A stretch of DNA of 64,000 nt, from the NCBI GenBank assembly GCA_963772315.1, contig CAVYWJ010000004.1:2294001-2358000 (forward strand), in the 5' to 3' direction. A program made the position numbers and the translations under genes. Below the pieces are notes generated by a model. It did not search any database, was not told the origin of the DNA, and saw only the letters and a list, made by a program, of their open reading frames with translations. Below, in pieces: positions 47,418-62,248 of the stretch (the first letter of the stretch is position 1; each line of letters starts with the position of its first letter). Source of the stretch: Haliangium sp963772315 (lineage in GTDB: Bacteria; Myxococcota_A; Polyangia; Haliangiales; Haliangiaceae).

Positions 47418-47911
47418 ATGGCGCTGCTCGACGAGATCCTGCCTGACGGGCATCTTCGAGGGGCTCGGGCTCGACTACATGATCGTTGGGTCGCTGGCGA
47501 GCACCGTGCACGGCGTTGCGCGCAGCACGCAAGACGTCGATATCGTCGTCGCGCTCTCCCGTACTCGCCTGACCGACTTCCTCGCCTCTTTGCCGCCGGA
47601 TCACTATTACGTCAGCGATACGGCTGCCGAGGACGCTGTGCGACGGCAGTCGCAGTTCAACATCATCGACATGGAGACCGGCTGGAAGGCTGATCTGGTG
47701 ATCCAGAAGCAGCGGTCATCGCCAAGCTCGAATGGGCAAGGAGCGGCTCTCCGAGCGCCATCTACGCGACATCGCCGGCATCATCCAGGCCAGGAAAGAA
47801 CTGCTCGATACCCCGTACGAGCGCTGGGTCGCCGTGCTGGGCCTGGACGCACAGTGGGCGCTCGCGCAGCAGCTGGTGAGCTGCGGAGAACCACCGGGCT
47901 CGATGCCGTAG
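47418..47911 (+). pseudogene. Decayed nucleotidyltransferase-like gene
   Basis: Clear remnants of a DUF6036/nucleotidyltransferase-like protein: MALLDEIL, then after one extra base LTGIFEGLGLDYMIVGSLASTVHGVARSTQDVDIVV. The GS and D-x-D (QDVDIVV) catalytic motif is present. After ETGWKADLVIQK the frame changes and the usual 20-30 residues are missing, with remnants VIAKLEWA, then KERLSERHLRDIAGIIQARKELLDTPYERW and a stop at 47911. With an internal loss and at least two more frame changes, it is probably truly inactive. Such genes are often paired toxins or antitoxins; the partner is not seen. Confidence 0.7.
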
Positions 47912-48031
47912 TCGTCGATGGAAGTCCGATGACGTCCCCCCAGGTCGGCGGTGTGAGGCCGCGGCGACCGCAGCGATTTTTTGCATCTGCCCGTGATCGG
48001 AATCGCGCCCGCCCGACATTGGTGCGGATGA

Positions 48032-50443
48032 ATGACCAAACACGTCACGCTGCTCTCGATGCTTGCCATCTCGATCCTGCTCACGGCCGGCTGCGACGAC
48101 TTCCTCGATCTCGAGCCCGACCAACCGCCGCCGCCTGACGCCGGGCCCTCCGGGCCGCCAGCCGACGCCGGGCCGGGCTATCCGCCGCTGCCGGCGCCCG
48201 AGGGGTTCCCCGACCAGCCTGTCGTGACCACGCCCGGCACGGCGATACCGCCTCCGACCGAGCTCGTGGACATTGGCGTGCACGTCGTCTTTCCGCCTGC
48301 GGAGAGCATCACCACGGCGCGTCACGTCACCGTCCGCGGCACCGCGCGCCTGGACGGCGGCGTGGCCGCCGTGCGCGTCAACGGCGTGAATGCGCGCCTG
48401 TCGGAGCCCGATGCTGCGGGCGCCGTGACCTGGCAGGCGGACGTGCAGGTCACCAGCGGCCGCAGCGAGCTGGTGGTGAGCGGCGTCAACGGCGACGGCA
48501 TCCTCGCCCCCGAGGTCGCCGGCGCGGCGCTGACGTTTTCCCCGGACATGCTGGTCCGCCCCGGCCACATGGCGCTCGACGTGGGTCACGATCGCCTGCT
48601 CGTGTCCGACCGCATGCAGGGGATCGTGGCCATCGATCTCGCGACGGGCACGCCCGCCAGCGTGCGCCTCGCCGAGACCGCGGATGGTCCCGTGTACCCC
48701 TTCTACCTGTCGCTCGACGCCGCCACCGGCCGCCTCCTGGGCATGTTCCAGCAGAGCAGCTGTGACGACGACCTCCGCGATGAGGTCGAGGGCGTGATCA
48801 GCATCGACCTGCGCGACGGCTCCACCACGATCGCGGACGAGTTCGAGCGCTACTCCGGCTGTGAAGCGCCAGGGGGGCCGTCCACCGACCTGGAGAGCGC
48901 CGTGGTGCTCCTCCCTGGCAGCGACAGCTTCTTCTACCTGGTCAGCGGGTGCGGCATGTTCGGGGGCGAGTGTCACGCCGAGGTCCGCCGGCGCCGGCTC
49001 GGTGACAGCGGACCTCGGCCCGCCGACGTGCCTCTGTGCGCGAGTCGCCAGTGCTGGGCCGCGGACCTGCTCGCCGACCCGGCGGGCGCCGCGTTGCTCG
49101 CGCTCGTGCGCGAGGGCGACAGCCCCAGGCCGGCGGACACCTCGTACGAGGTGCGCGCCATCGACCCGGTCGCGGGCACCCAGACGCCCCTCGTCACGGT
49201 GCAGACCGAATGGGACGGCGCGGAGATCCGTCCCTGGTCCATGGTCCTCGACGCGGCCGGCAACCGCGTGCTGGTCCTGGGCAACACCATCCTCGATGAT
49301 CTGCTGAGCTCGAAGCTGTCCGTGATCGGCGTCGATCTCGCCACCGGCGCCCAGTCGCTCCTCGCGCTCGACGCTGCGGTCAACGCCTGGGGGTTCGGGG
49401 ACGCGCTCTACGACCACCGGCGCGACCGCCTGATCCTCTCGGACGGCGACCGCGGCCTGGTCACCCTGGACCTGGCCACCGGCGGGACCGGCCTGCTGTT
49501 CCGGCCCTCGATCGGGGCAGGCTCCCTCCCGTCGTGCTCCTACGACCACGTGTGCGAGGTCTCGAACCTCGACTCCAGCCGGCAGCGGTTCTTCGTCCAC
49601 TCGCACGATTACGCCGGCGGCGACATCTACGTCGTCGACCTGACCAGCGGCGAGCGGCGCCTGCTGTCCCCGCGCGGCAGCACGATCGAGTTTGGCGAGA
49701 CGCCGCGCCTCTTCACGGACACGCTGTCAGGCCACCTGTACGCCTTGCACGAGAATCGCGGGCTGTACATGGTCGACGGTTCCACCGGGGAGCGTTCCTA
49801 CCTGTGGACCGTGCCGAAGTTCGAGCACGCCTCCGCGGCGTGGGACTCGGCGCGCGGGCGCATCGTGTACATCACGGAGCAGGATGGCGGCCATGCGCTG
49901 CACACCTATGAAGTGCAGAGGGACGAGGAGCAGGTGATCTCTTCGGATACGGTGGGCAGCGGTCCCTTGCTTCGCCCGGTGGATGTCCCGTCGGGCGACG
50001 CAGCGCTGACCGTGACCCTGGACGCGAGCGGCACGCGGGCGTTCGTCAGCCAGATCAGCGGGCGGCTGCTGTTCGAGGTCGACCTGGCCACCGGCAACCG
50101 CAGGCTCCACACGCTGGACGAGCCCGCCGTCCGGCCCGCCAGCCGGCCCTGGCTGCCGCAGCCCGTCCTGGCCGATACGCTGCGCAACCGGATCCTGATC
50201 GGCGAGTTCCCGAGCGAAGCCATCGGGGCCTTCGACCTCGCGACCGGCACCACCAGCCTCTTCGTCGATTACTACCGCGCCGATCCGCCCCTCTGGGCCG
50301 CTGTCGAGCTCATCCCGGAGCACACGAGCGAGCGCGCCCTGCTCGTCGACGACCGGCGGGACGTGCACATGCTGGACTTGCGGACCGGGCAGCGTGTCCT
50401 GGTCATGAAGAGCGACCGCGAGCCGCCGATCGAACAGGACTGA
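48032..50443 (+). CDS. Lipoprotein with beta-propeller-like repeats
   Basis: 803 residues. Signal peptide with lipobox (LLTAGC), then a Pro/Asp/Gly/Ala neck (PPPPDAGPSGPPADAGPG). An Ig-like or carbohydrate-binding-like region (ESITTARHVTVRGTARLDGG) precedes many repeats of the type DLATGTPASVRLAE, DLATGGTGLLF, DLTSGERRLLSPRG and DLATGNRRLHTLDE, seen about every 50 residues, which fit blades of a beta-propeller. It would sit on the outer membrane surface or periplasm; no enzymatic motif was seen. It stands alone, 120 bases after a decayed gene. Confidence 0.84.
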   Translation: MTKHVTLLSMLAISILLTAGCDDFLDLEPDQPPPPDAGPSGPPADAGPGYPPLPAPEGFPDQPVVTTPGTAIPPPTELVDIGVHVVFPPAESITTARHVTVRGTARLDGGVAAVRVNGVNARLSEPDAAGAVTWQADVQVTSGRSELVVSGVNGDGILAPEVAGAALTFSPDMLVRPGHMALDVGHDRLLVSDRMQGIVAIDLATGTPASVRLAETADGPVYPFYLSLDAATGRLLGMFQQSSCDDDLRDEVEGVISIDLRDGSTTIADEFERYSGCEAPGGPSTDLESAVVLLPGSDSFFYLVSGCGMFGGECHAEVRRRRLGDSGPRPADVPLCASRQCWAADLLADPAGAALLALVREGDSPRPADTSYEVRAIDPVAGTQTPLVTVQTEWDGAEIRPWSMVLDAAGNRVLVLGNTILDDLLSSKLSVIGVDLATGAQSLLALDAAVNAWGFGDALYDHRRDRLILSDGDRGLVTLDLATGGTGLLFRPSIGAGSLPSCSYDHVCEVSNLDSSRQRFFVHSHDYAGGDIYVVDLTSGERRLLSPRGSTIEFGETPRLFTDTLSGHLYALHENRGLYMVDGSTGERSYLWTVPKFEHASAAWDSARGRIVYITEQDGGHALHTYEVQRDEEQVISSDTVGSGPLLRPVDVPSGDAALTVTLDASGTRAFVSQISGRLLFEVDLATGNRRLHTLDEPAVRPASRPWLPQPVLADTLRNRILIGEFPSEAIGAFDLATGTTSLFVDYYRADPPLWAAVELIPEHTSERALLVDDRRDVHMLDLRTGQRVLVMKSDREPPIEQD

Positions 50444-50642
50444 GCCGCGAGCGCGTCCTGGACGCTCGTCAGTGGCTCGTGCGAGCGGCGCGCTGCCGGA
50501 GCAGGCCGCGGGTCATCAAGTGCCAGCAGATGCAAGGGGGAGGAAGTTGCCGGCTCGATCGGCGCAGGGGATCATGAGAGCATCTGCAATCTGGCAGCCC
50601 CGGACCGCCGGGCGGGAAACAGCCACGGCTTGGAGAACACGC

Positions 50643-52085
50643 ATGCGTATCGAGACGACCCGATGGCTCTGGCTCGCAGCGCTCGCACTCGGGCTGGCGC
50701 GGCCGGCAGCGGCGGATGACGCAGCGCCGGCAGCGGCGGATGACGCAGCGCCGGCAGCGCCAGATGACGCGTCGCCGGTAGCGCCAGCGGCGCCGGTAGC
50801 GGCAGCGTCGCCGGCGCCGGCCAGGGGCAAGTACCGTCTGGCCATCCTCGACATGCCTGCGCCGCGCGAGCGTGCGCAGGCAGCGCGCGTGGTGGTCGAG
50901 GCCGTGCACGAGGCCGTGCAGGCCGATGAGCGCGTGGATCTGGTGCCGGCCGCGCTGGTCAGGCAGGCCCAGGTCCTGTGGGGGGGCAGGGACGTGCTCG
51001 TGCTGACCGAGGACGACGGGATCGGCTCCGGGCTCGATGGCACCAGCGCGGAGATGTCGCGGACGCAGGCGTGCGCCATCGGGTACGCCGCGGGCGCGCA
51101 GCGGCTGCTCCTGGTCGATGACTACGAGCTGGAGCTGGGCCAGGTGTCCGGGGGCACCGAGACCCGGCTGGCGGCCACGCTCACCCTGATCAACGTCGGC
51201 TCGTGCAAGGTGCGCGAGCGGGCCGCGATCCGGGTGGCGGGCGCGGGCGCGTCTGTCGAGGCGGCGCTGGCCAGCGGGCGGACGGCGCTGGTCGAGGCCG
51301 CGCGCGAGCAGCTGCAGGGGCTCTTGCCGCTGCACTCCGAGGTGCGCGCGGTCAGCCCGGACGGCGGCGCGATGGCGCACGGGGCGCGCGACGGGGTGCG
51401 GCCGGGGCAGTACTTCGACGTGCACCGCGAGGCCGGCGTGGTCGGCCACGTGTACGTTGACGACGTGGCCGCGGACAGCGCCGAGGTGTCGCTGGTGGGC
51501 GGGGTGTCGCGCCTCTCCGCCGGGGACCGGCTGGTGGAGCGCGCGCCGGTGCGGGTGTTCGAGGTCGCCATGTCGGCCGCGCCCAACGTGCTGGACCGCG
51601 TCGATGCCGATGGCGTGATCCGGGTGGCCACGGCCCTGCACTTGACGACCTACCGGCCGGTCGGGTCGAACATGTACGGGTTCTCGGTGGAGCGGCTGAG
51701 CGCCACGGACTTCACCCGCTGGCGCATGGGGGTCCATCTCGGACGACAGGTCCGCATCGTGCCGCGGCGGCTGTTCGCGTACGCGCGGGTCGGCGCGGGG
51801 GTCCTGTGGGCGCGGCAGGGGCTGCTCGTGACGCCCGACTACGAAGACTTCTATGGCGGCGGCAAGCTGCGTGGCCTCGAGCTCACCGGTACGATCGGAG
51901 CCAGGTTCGTGCTGAGCGATGCGCTGGTGGTGCACCTCGGCGCCAGCATGCCGGTCCCGCTCTACAGGAACACCTGGTACTACGAGTGGCATCCTCTGAT
52001 CGCGATCCCTCCGGAGGATCTGATCTACACCAGGCCGTACCGGCTGCTGCCCACCGTGTCGCTCGCGCTGGGCTGGACCTTCTAG
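50643..52085 (+). CDS. Exported protein with probable beta-barrel C-terminus
   Basis: About 480 residues from ATG 50643; signal peptide WLAALALGLARPAAA, then a low-complexity neck of AADDAAPA repeats. The middle (RLAILDMPAPRERAQAARVV, then VDLVPAALVRQ) resembles the LpoB/CsgG-like periplasmic fold. The C-terminal 200 residues alternate and end with TVSLALGWTF, matching an outer-membrane beta-barrel ending in Phe. The function is unknown. A 199-base gap precedes it with no other gene. Confidence 0.8.
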   Translation: MRIETTRWLWLAALALGLARPAAADDAAPAAADDAAPAAPDDASPVAPAAPVAAASPAPARGKYRLAILDMPAPRERAQAARVVVEAVHEAVQADERVDLVPAALVRQAQVLWGGRDVLVLTEDDGIGSGLDGTSAEMSRTQACAIGYAAGAQRLLLVDDYELELGQVSGGTETRLAATLTLINVGSCKVRERAAIRVAGAGASVEAALASGRTALVEAAREQLQGLLPLHSEVRAVSPDGGAMAHGARDGVRPGQYFDVHREAGVVGHVYVDDVAADSAEVSLVGGVSRLSAGDRLVERAPVRVFEVAMSAAPNVLDRVDADGVIRVATALHLTTYRPVGSNMYGFSVERLSATDFTRWRMGVHLGRQVRIVPRRLFAYARVGAGVLWARQGLLVTPDYEDFYGGGKLRGLELTGTIGARFVLSDALVVHLGASMPVPLYRNTWYYEWHPLIAIPPEDLIYTRPYRLLPTVSLALGWTF

Positions 52086-52086
52086 C

Positions 52087-52247
52087 GCTGCAGGCCAGAA
52101 GTCGTTCCCCAGTTGCGGGAGGGGGCACGTGAGCGCGTTCGCTGCAGGCCAGAAGTCGTTCCCCAGTTGCGGGAGGGGGCACGTGAGCGCGTTCGCTGCA
52201 GGCCAGAAGTCGTTCCCCAGTTGCGGAGGGGGCACGTGAGCGCGTTC
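52087..52247. repeat. Three tandem 54-bp repeats
   Basis: Units begin with GCTGCAGGCCAGAAGTCG at 52087, 52141 and 52195, almost identical, the third lacking one G. The array starts just after the stop at 52085, in the gap before ffh. Because 54 is a multiple of three, several frames run through it, with no supported start. The 52248-52471 segment beyond it has no gene that I can support. Confidence 0.9.
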
Positions 52248-52471
52248 GTGCGGACGCGGCGCCAGGCCGGCGGACCTGCGGTCCGGCGGCCACCGCCGCT
52301 CGGTTCTCCGCTGGCATCCTCGCCCTCCGGGCGAGGAGCGCTCCGAAACGCCGCCCGAACCCGCCCACGCGCCCCCTCGTTGCGATCCGGGGACTGGTCC
52401 AGCACCCGCGCGTCCCCTGAGAGTGATTTCAACGACTTGCGGCTGGGCGTGACCTGGCGGCGGCAGAAATG

Positions 52472-52745
52472 TATCCACCCTTGGGTAGATGATGCTCTGC
52501 AGGCTGCAGAGGTGTATCCACCCGCGGGTAGATGATGCTCTGCAGGCTGCAGAGGTGTATCCACCCGCGGGTAGATGATGCTCTGCAGGCTGCAGAGTGT
52601 AGGTATCCACGGATGGATGATGCTCTGCAGGCTGCAGAGGTGTATCCACCCGCGGGTGGATGATGCTCTGCAGGCTGCAGAGTGTAGGTATCCACGGGTG
52701 GATGATGCTCTGCAGGCTGCAGAGGTGCATCTACCCGTGGATCGA
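52472..52745. repeat. Array of alternating palindromes, seven units of 39-46 bp
   Basis: Each unit joins palindrome P1 (TCCACCCGCGGGTGGA and variants), TGATG, and palindrome P2 (CTCTGCAGGCTGCAGAG, constant in all six copies). P1 begins at about 52474, 52517, 52560, 52606, 52645, 52691 and 52730. P1 cores vary in length and sequence but still fold, with G-U wobbles in some copies. There are no unique spacers, so it is not a CRISPR array. It lies 60 bases beyond the 3' end of ffh and would be transcribed on the minus strand if ffh reads through. Confidence 0.85.
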
Positions 52746-52805
52746 GCCGGACCTGCGCGCGGCAGACACGGACTGCCGGGGACGCGCGGAGCCCGGGGCG
52801 CGCGG

Positions 52806-54515
<1,710 letters not shown>

Positions 54516-54817
54516 CGGTCTCTCTCTCCTGATCGTCTTCTGTGCTCGCCGGGGAATGGCGTCGAACGGCGTCGAGGGGCCGGGCGAGCGGGCCGGCGAA
54601 GGCTAGCCTATACCATGGCCGGGCACCATCGCGCGTGCCGACGGCAGCAGTGCGTGCCCGGTTGGCTGGCGCCGGCGTGCCGAGGGCCTGGCGCCGGCCT
54701 GCCGAGGGCCTGCCGGTGGCCCGTCTGCGGGCAGGTCTGGGAGCGTGTGGCGCCGGCAGGCAGGCCGCGCGGATTGACGGGCGTCGGTGGCGATCGCTAC
54801 CATGGCGGCTCCGAGCG
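54516..54817. other. Divergent promoter region between ffh and the 54818 gene
   Basis: 302 bases without a gene. It holds a direct duplication of about 22 bp (GGCGCCGGCGTGCCGAGGGCCT and a near copy at 54668-54710). A minus-strand TATAGG near 54605 may serve ffh. No clear -10 for the plus-strand gene was found. Confidence 0.4.
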
Positions 54818-55810
54818 ATGTCGCTTCGCATGTCTGCTGTGGTTGCCGTGGTCGAGCGCAATCGCCGGATTGGCGAGCGGGTGGCCCGCATCTTGTCCGG
54901 CGCGATCGGGCTGGAGTACGTGGCCTGCGTCGAGGAGCCCGGGGCCCTGCCCGCGGTCGTGGGCGAGGAGACCCGGCTCCTGGTCTGCGGCGAGGCCGAC
55001 ATCGAGCAGGTCGGGGAGTGGTTCTTCAAGCTCTATCCGCAGCTGCGCTTCCTGGTCTGGACCACCGCGGCCCAGGGCCGGGTGATGGCGCTGGCAGCGG
55101 CCCAGCCGCGGCTCTCGAACGTGCTCGGCTGGCCGCGCTTCGCCTCGATGCCACGCTCGTGGGAGCTGTCGATGGCCGCGAGGCGGCTGGTGTTTCCCGA
55201 TACGCTGGCGCCGCCGGTGACCGCGCTCATGCACTGGGGCGCGACCCAGCTGGTGTGGGCCCCGCGCACGGGCCACGAGCGCGATCGCGTGGTCGCCGAG
55301 GTCGGCGAGGTGGTGGTGCGCGCGGGCGGCGACGCGCCCATGGCCGAGCGGGTGTCGGGGCTGGCGCACGAGCTCTTGATGAACGCGATGTACGAGGCGC
55401 CCGTCGATGCCTACGGGCGGCCGCGTCACGCGCGTGATCGCACCCGCGACGTGGTCCTGGGCGAGAGCGAGCGGCCGACGCTGCGCCTGGTCACCGACGG
55501 CGTGCTGCTCGCGGTCGAGGTCGCGGATCCTTTCGGGGGCCTGGAGCGCGCGCACGTGTTCGGCAGCGTCGCCCGCGGCCTGGCGGCCGGGGCTGGCAGG
55601 CCGGGCGCCGAGGCCGATGCGGAGCCGGGCACGGATCCGGCGGGACAGGCAGCCCATACCGGCATGATCCAGCTCCATCGCGACAGCGCCGTGCTCCTGG
55701 TCAACGTGCAGCGCGGCCAGTCCTCGCGCGTGATCTCGGTGCACGAGCTCAACACCAGCGCGCGCGACATCCGCGGCATGCCGGGATCGCTGCACTACTT
55801 CTCTGCGTGA
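54818..55810 (+). CDS. Pseudo-receiver/HATPase regulator
   Basis: 330 residues from ATG 54818 (ATG 54830 is an alternative). Residues 1-110 resemble a receiver domain (AVVAVVERNRRIGERVARILSG), but lack a clear acceptor Asp. Residues about 170-300 carry an ATPase N-box-like HELLMNAMYEAPVDA, then DGVLLAVEVADPFGGLERAHVFG, as in anti-sigma/HATPase proteins of the RsbW kind. A Gly/Ala insertion separates this from the last part, HTGMIQLHRDSAVLLVNVQRG. It is followed by FIST, STAS-like and kinase genes on the same strand, so a role in partner-switching-like signalling is inferred. There is no DNA-binding domain. Confidence 0.78.
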   Translation: MSLRMSAVVAVVERNRRIGERVARILSGAIGLEYVACVEEPGALPAVVGEETRLLVCGEADIEQVGEWFFKLYPQLRFLVWTTAAQGRVMALAAAQPRLSNVLGWPRFASMPRSWELSMAARRLVFPDTLAPPVTALMHWGATQLVWAPRTGHERDRVVAEVGEVVVRAGGDAPMAERVSGLAHELLMNAMYEAPVDAYGRPRHARDRTRDVVLGESERPTLRLVTDGVLLAVEVADPFGGLERAHVFGSVARGLAAGAGRPGAEADAEPGTDPAGQAAHTGMIQLHRDSAVLLVNVQRGQSSRVISVHELNTSARDIRGMPGSLHYFSA

Positions 55811-55958
55811 GCGAGCGGAGACCAGCGTGAGCCGGAGTGCAGGGATCCGATGTTGCGCGTGTAATGGCGCTAGCGCGTTTTGCACGGGGCGAGGGCGCGC
55901 GATCACCGGGCGACGATCCAGGGCGGTGTCAACGCCGTATCTGGCCCGGAGGAGGCGT

Positions 55959-55964
55959 TATACT
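55959..55964 (+). promoter_or_regulatory. -10 element upstream of the FIST gene
   Basis: TATACT in a GC-rich gap, 115 bases before ATG 56079. The gap 55811-56078 holds no other gene that I can support. Confidence 0.4.
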
Positions 55965-56078
55965 GGCACGACCGCGGCCTCCCGGCGCCGCCCGGCGGGC
56001 GCGTGTGCGCGGTCGCCTCGCAGCTGCCGGCAGCGCCTGCCCTGTTGCGGTTGACGTCGAGAGTTCCATCCGGCCGAC

Positions 56079-60342
<4,264 letters not shown>

Positions 60343-61817
60343 GCTGCCCCGCCGCGACGTCGAGGGCGTGCGCGTGATCGAGCTCGGCGGCCAGATCGAC
60401 GAGGCCTTCGACGGCCGCGCGGTCGCCGCGGCGCTCGGCCGGGTCACGGTGCTCGATCTCGCCAGCATCGAGCGGGTGCGCGCACGGCGTGCGCGAGTGG
60501 GTGCAGATGATGGAGCTGGCCGACGTCGAGGCGCTGTACCTGGCCCGCTGCGCGGAGCCGCTGGTCAATCAGCTGCTGCTGGTCCGGGCCATGCTCGGCC
60601 AGGCGTCCGTGATCTCGTTCGCCGCGCCCTACGTGTGCAAGGAGTGCGACCACGCGTTCGTGCACATGCTCGACTGCGAGCACGACGCCGCCGCGATCTC
60701 CGCGGCCGAGCCGCCCGAGGTGCCGTGCCCGCGCTGCGGCCGGTCGGCGCGCTTCGACGATGATCTCGAGGCCTACCGCGACTTCTTCGAGCCGTACCTC
60801 GGCCGACCCGTGCCCGCGGGCGTGCGTCGCGCGCTGGCCGCCAGCGATGGCAGCAGTCCGTTCGACACCGGCCCCTCGATCACGTTCACCGAGCCGATGC
60901 CCGAGGGCTGGCCCGTGCCGGCCGCCTGGCGCACCTGGCCTGCGCTGCGCAGCGCGGCCGTGGGCGCGCTGGTGATGGGCGTGATCCTGGCCGCGGTGTA
61001 CTGGACCCTGCTGCGGCCGCCGCGGACCGAGGCGGCGGGCAACGACGCTTCCGGTACGGCGGCGACGGCGATGGTGCCGCCAGCGAGCGATGCCGGGGCC
61101 GGGACCACGCCGGAGCGGCCCGCCGAGCTGCCGCCGGCCTGGGTCGATCGCGCCTTCGACGTCCAGCCGGACGAAGTAATGGTGGTCGGCCGGAGCGGCA
61201 TGCAGGACGACGTGCACGAGGCGGTGGACGCGGCCTATCGCGACGCCGTGTACCAGCTGCTCGTACACATGGTGCCGTATCTCGATGAGTCACCCATCTA
61301 CAGCTATCTGCGCACGAACCTGGATCTGAGCGGCGTGCGCGAGGCCGGGGCGCGCCCGCAGGCTGCGCGCGTGGTGGCCCGCTACCAGCTCCAGGTCGGT
61401 GACGCGGCCATGCCCGTGCGCGTCGATGCCGTGCGCGCGGAGCGCGACGGGCACGTCTCGATCGTCGGCTACTATCGCCTCTCCAGGGTCGAATTCGAGC
61501 GTGTCCTGGCCTACTACCGCGCGGCCGAGCGTGCGCTGGGAATGACCGTGGTGACCGTGTTTCCGCTGCTGGCTGCCGACATGGCCGGACACAGCGACCT
61601 GCTGGTGATCGAGGTGGAGCAGAGCTCGCCCGCGGATCGCGCCGGCGTGGTGGGCGGCGATCTCATCGTGAGCGTGGGCGGACGCGATGTCTCCTCGCTG
61701 GAGGAGTACGCGCTGGCCGCGAACCAGCGATGGGAGACGACGCGATCGCGGCACAGCCTCGATCTCGAGCTGTTCAGCAGCGGCACGCAGGTGATCAGGA
61801 GCCTGAAGAAGCGCTGA

Positions 61818-62248
61818 TCCGCGCCCCTGTGTGGGCCTTGCAGGGATAGCGCGTCTCGATGTGCGGGCAGGCCGCAGCCATGCGTCGTGGCGATCTGGGT
61901 GCTGCGTGCGCACGAGCGCGACGGTCGCGAATGACACGGTGTGTCCCCCTGCCGCGCGCGCTGCGCGCATGCGGTGTGCTCGCGACGTCCACGAGGTGAA
62001 CGCTCGGTCCGGGTATTTCGGACGCACACGACGGGAACCTGCGCGCTGTCGATCGAGCTGCCGGCCCGGCGGCGCCATGCACCCGGCGGGAGGCGGGCGC
62101 AGCCGTGCAATCCATGGGTTACGTCGTGCGTGCGTCATGTCCGTGACCCATTCCCGGGCCGCCGCAGTGGCGGTCGCGTCCGCGCGGACAGGTAGCAAGG
62201 CTGCTGCCGGCACGCTGGCCGGTCTGCTGCCGATCAGTACTTTGGCCA
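61818..62248. other. Intergenic region before the first Ser/Thr kinase
   Basis: 431 bases with no gene that I can support. The frames that stay open are out of step with codon composition and have no ribosome site. I see no strong palindrome; the kinase may be transcribed from within this gap. Confidence 0.4.

Noticed and set aside
52472..52745. CRISPR array
   Set aside because: The units are contiguous palindromes with no unique spacers and no cas gene nearby.
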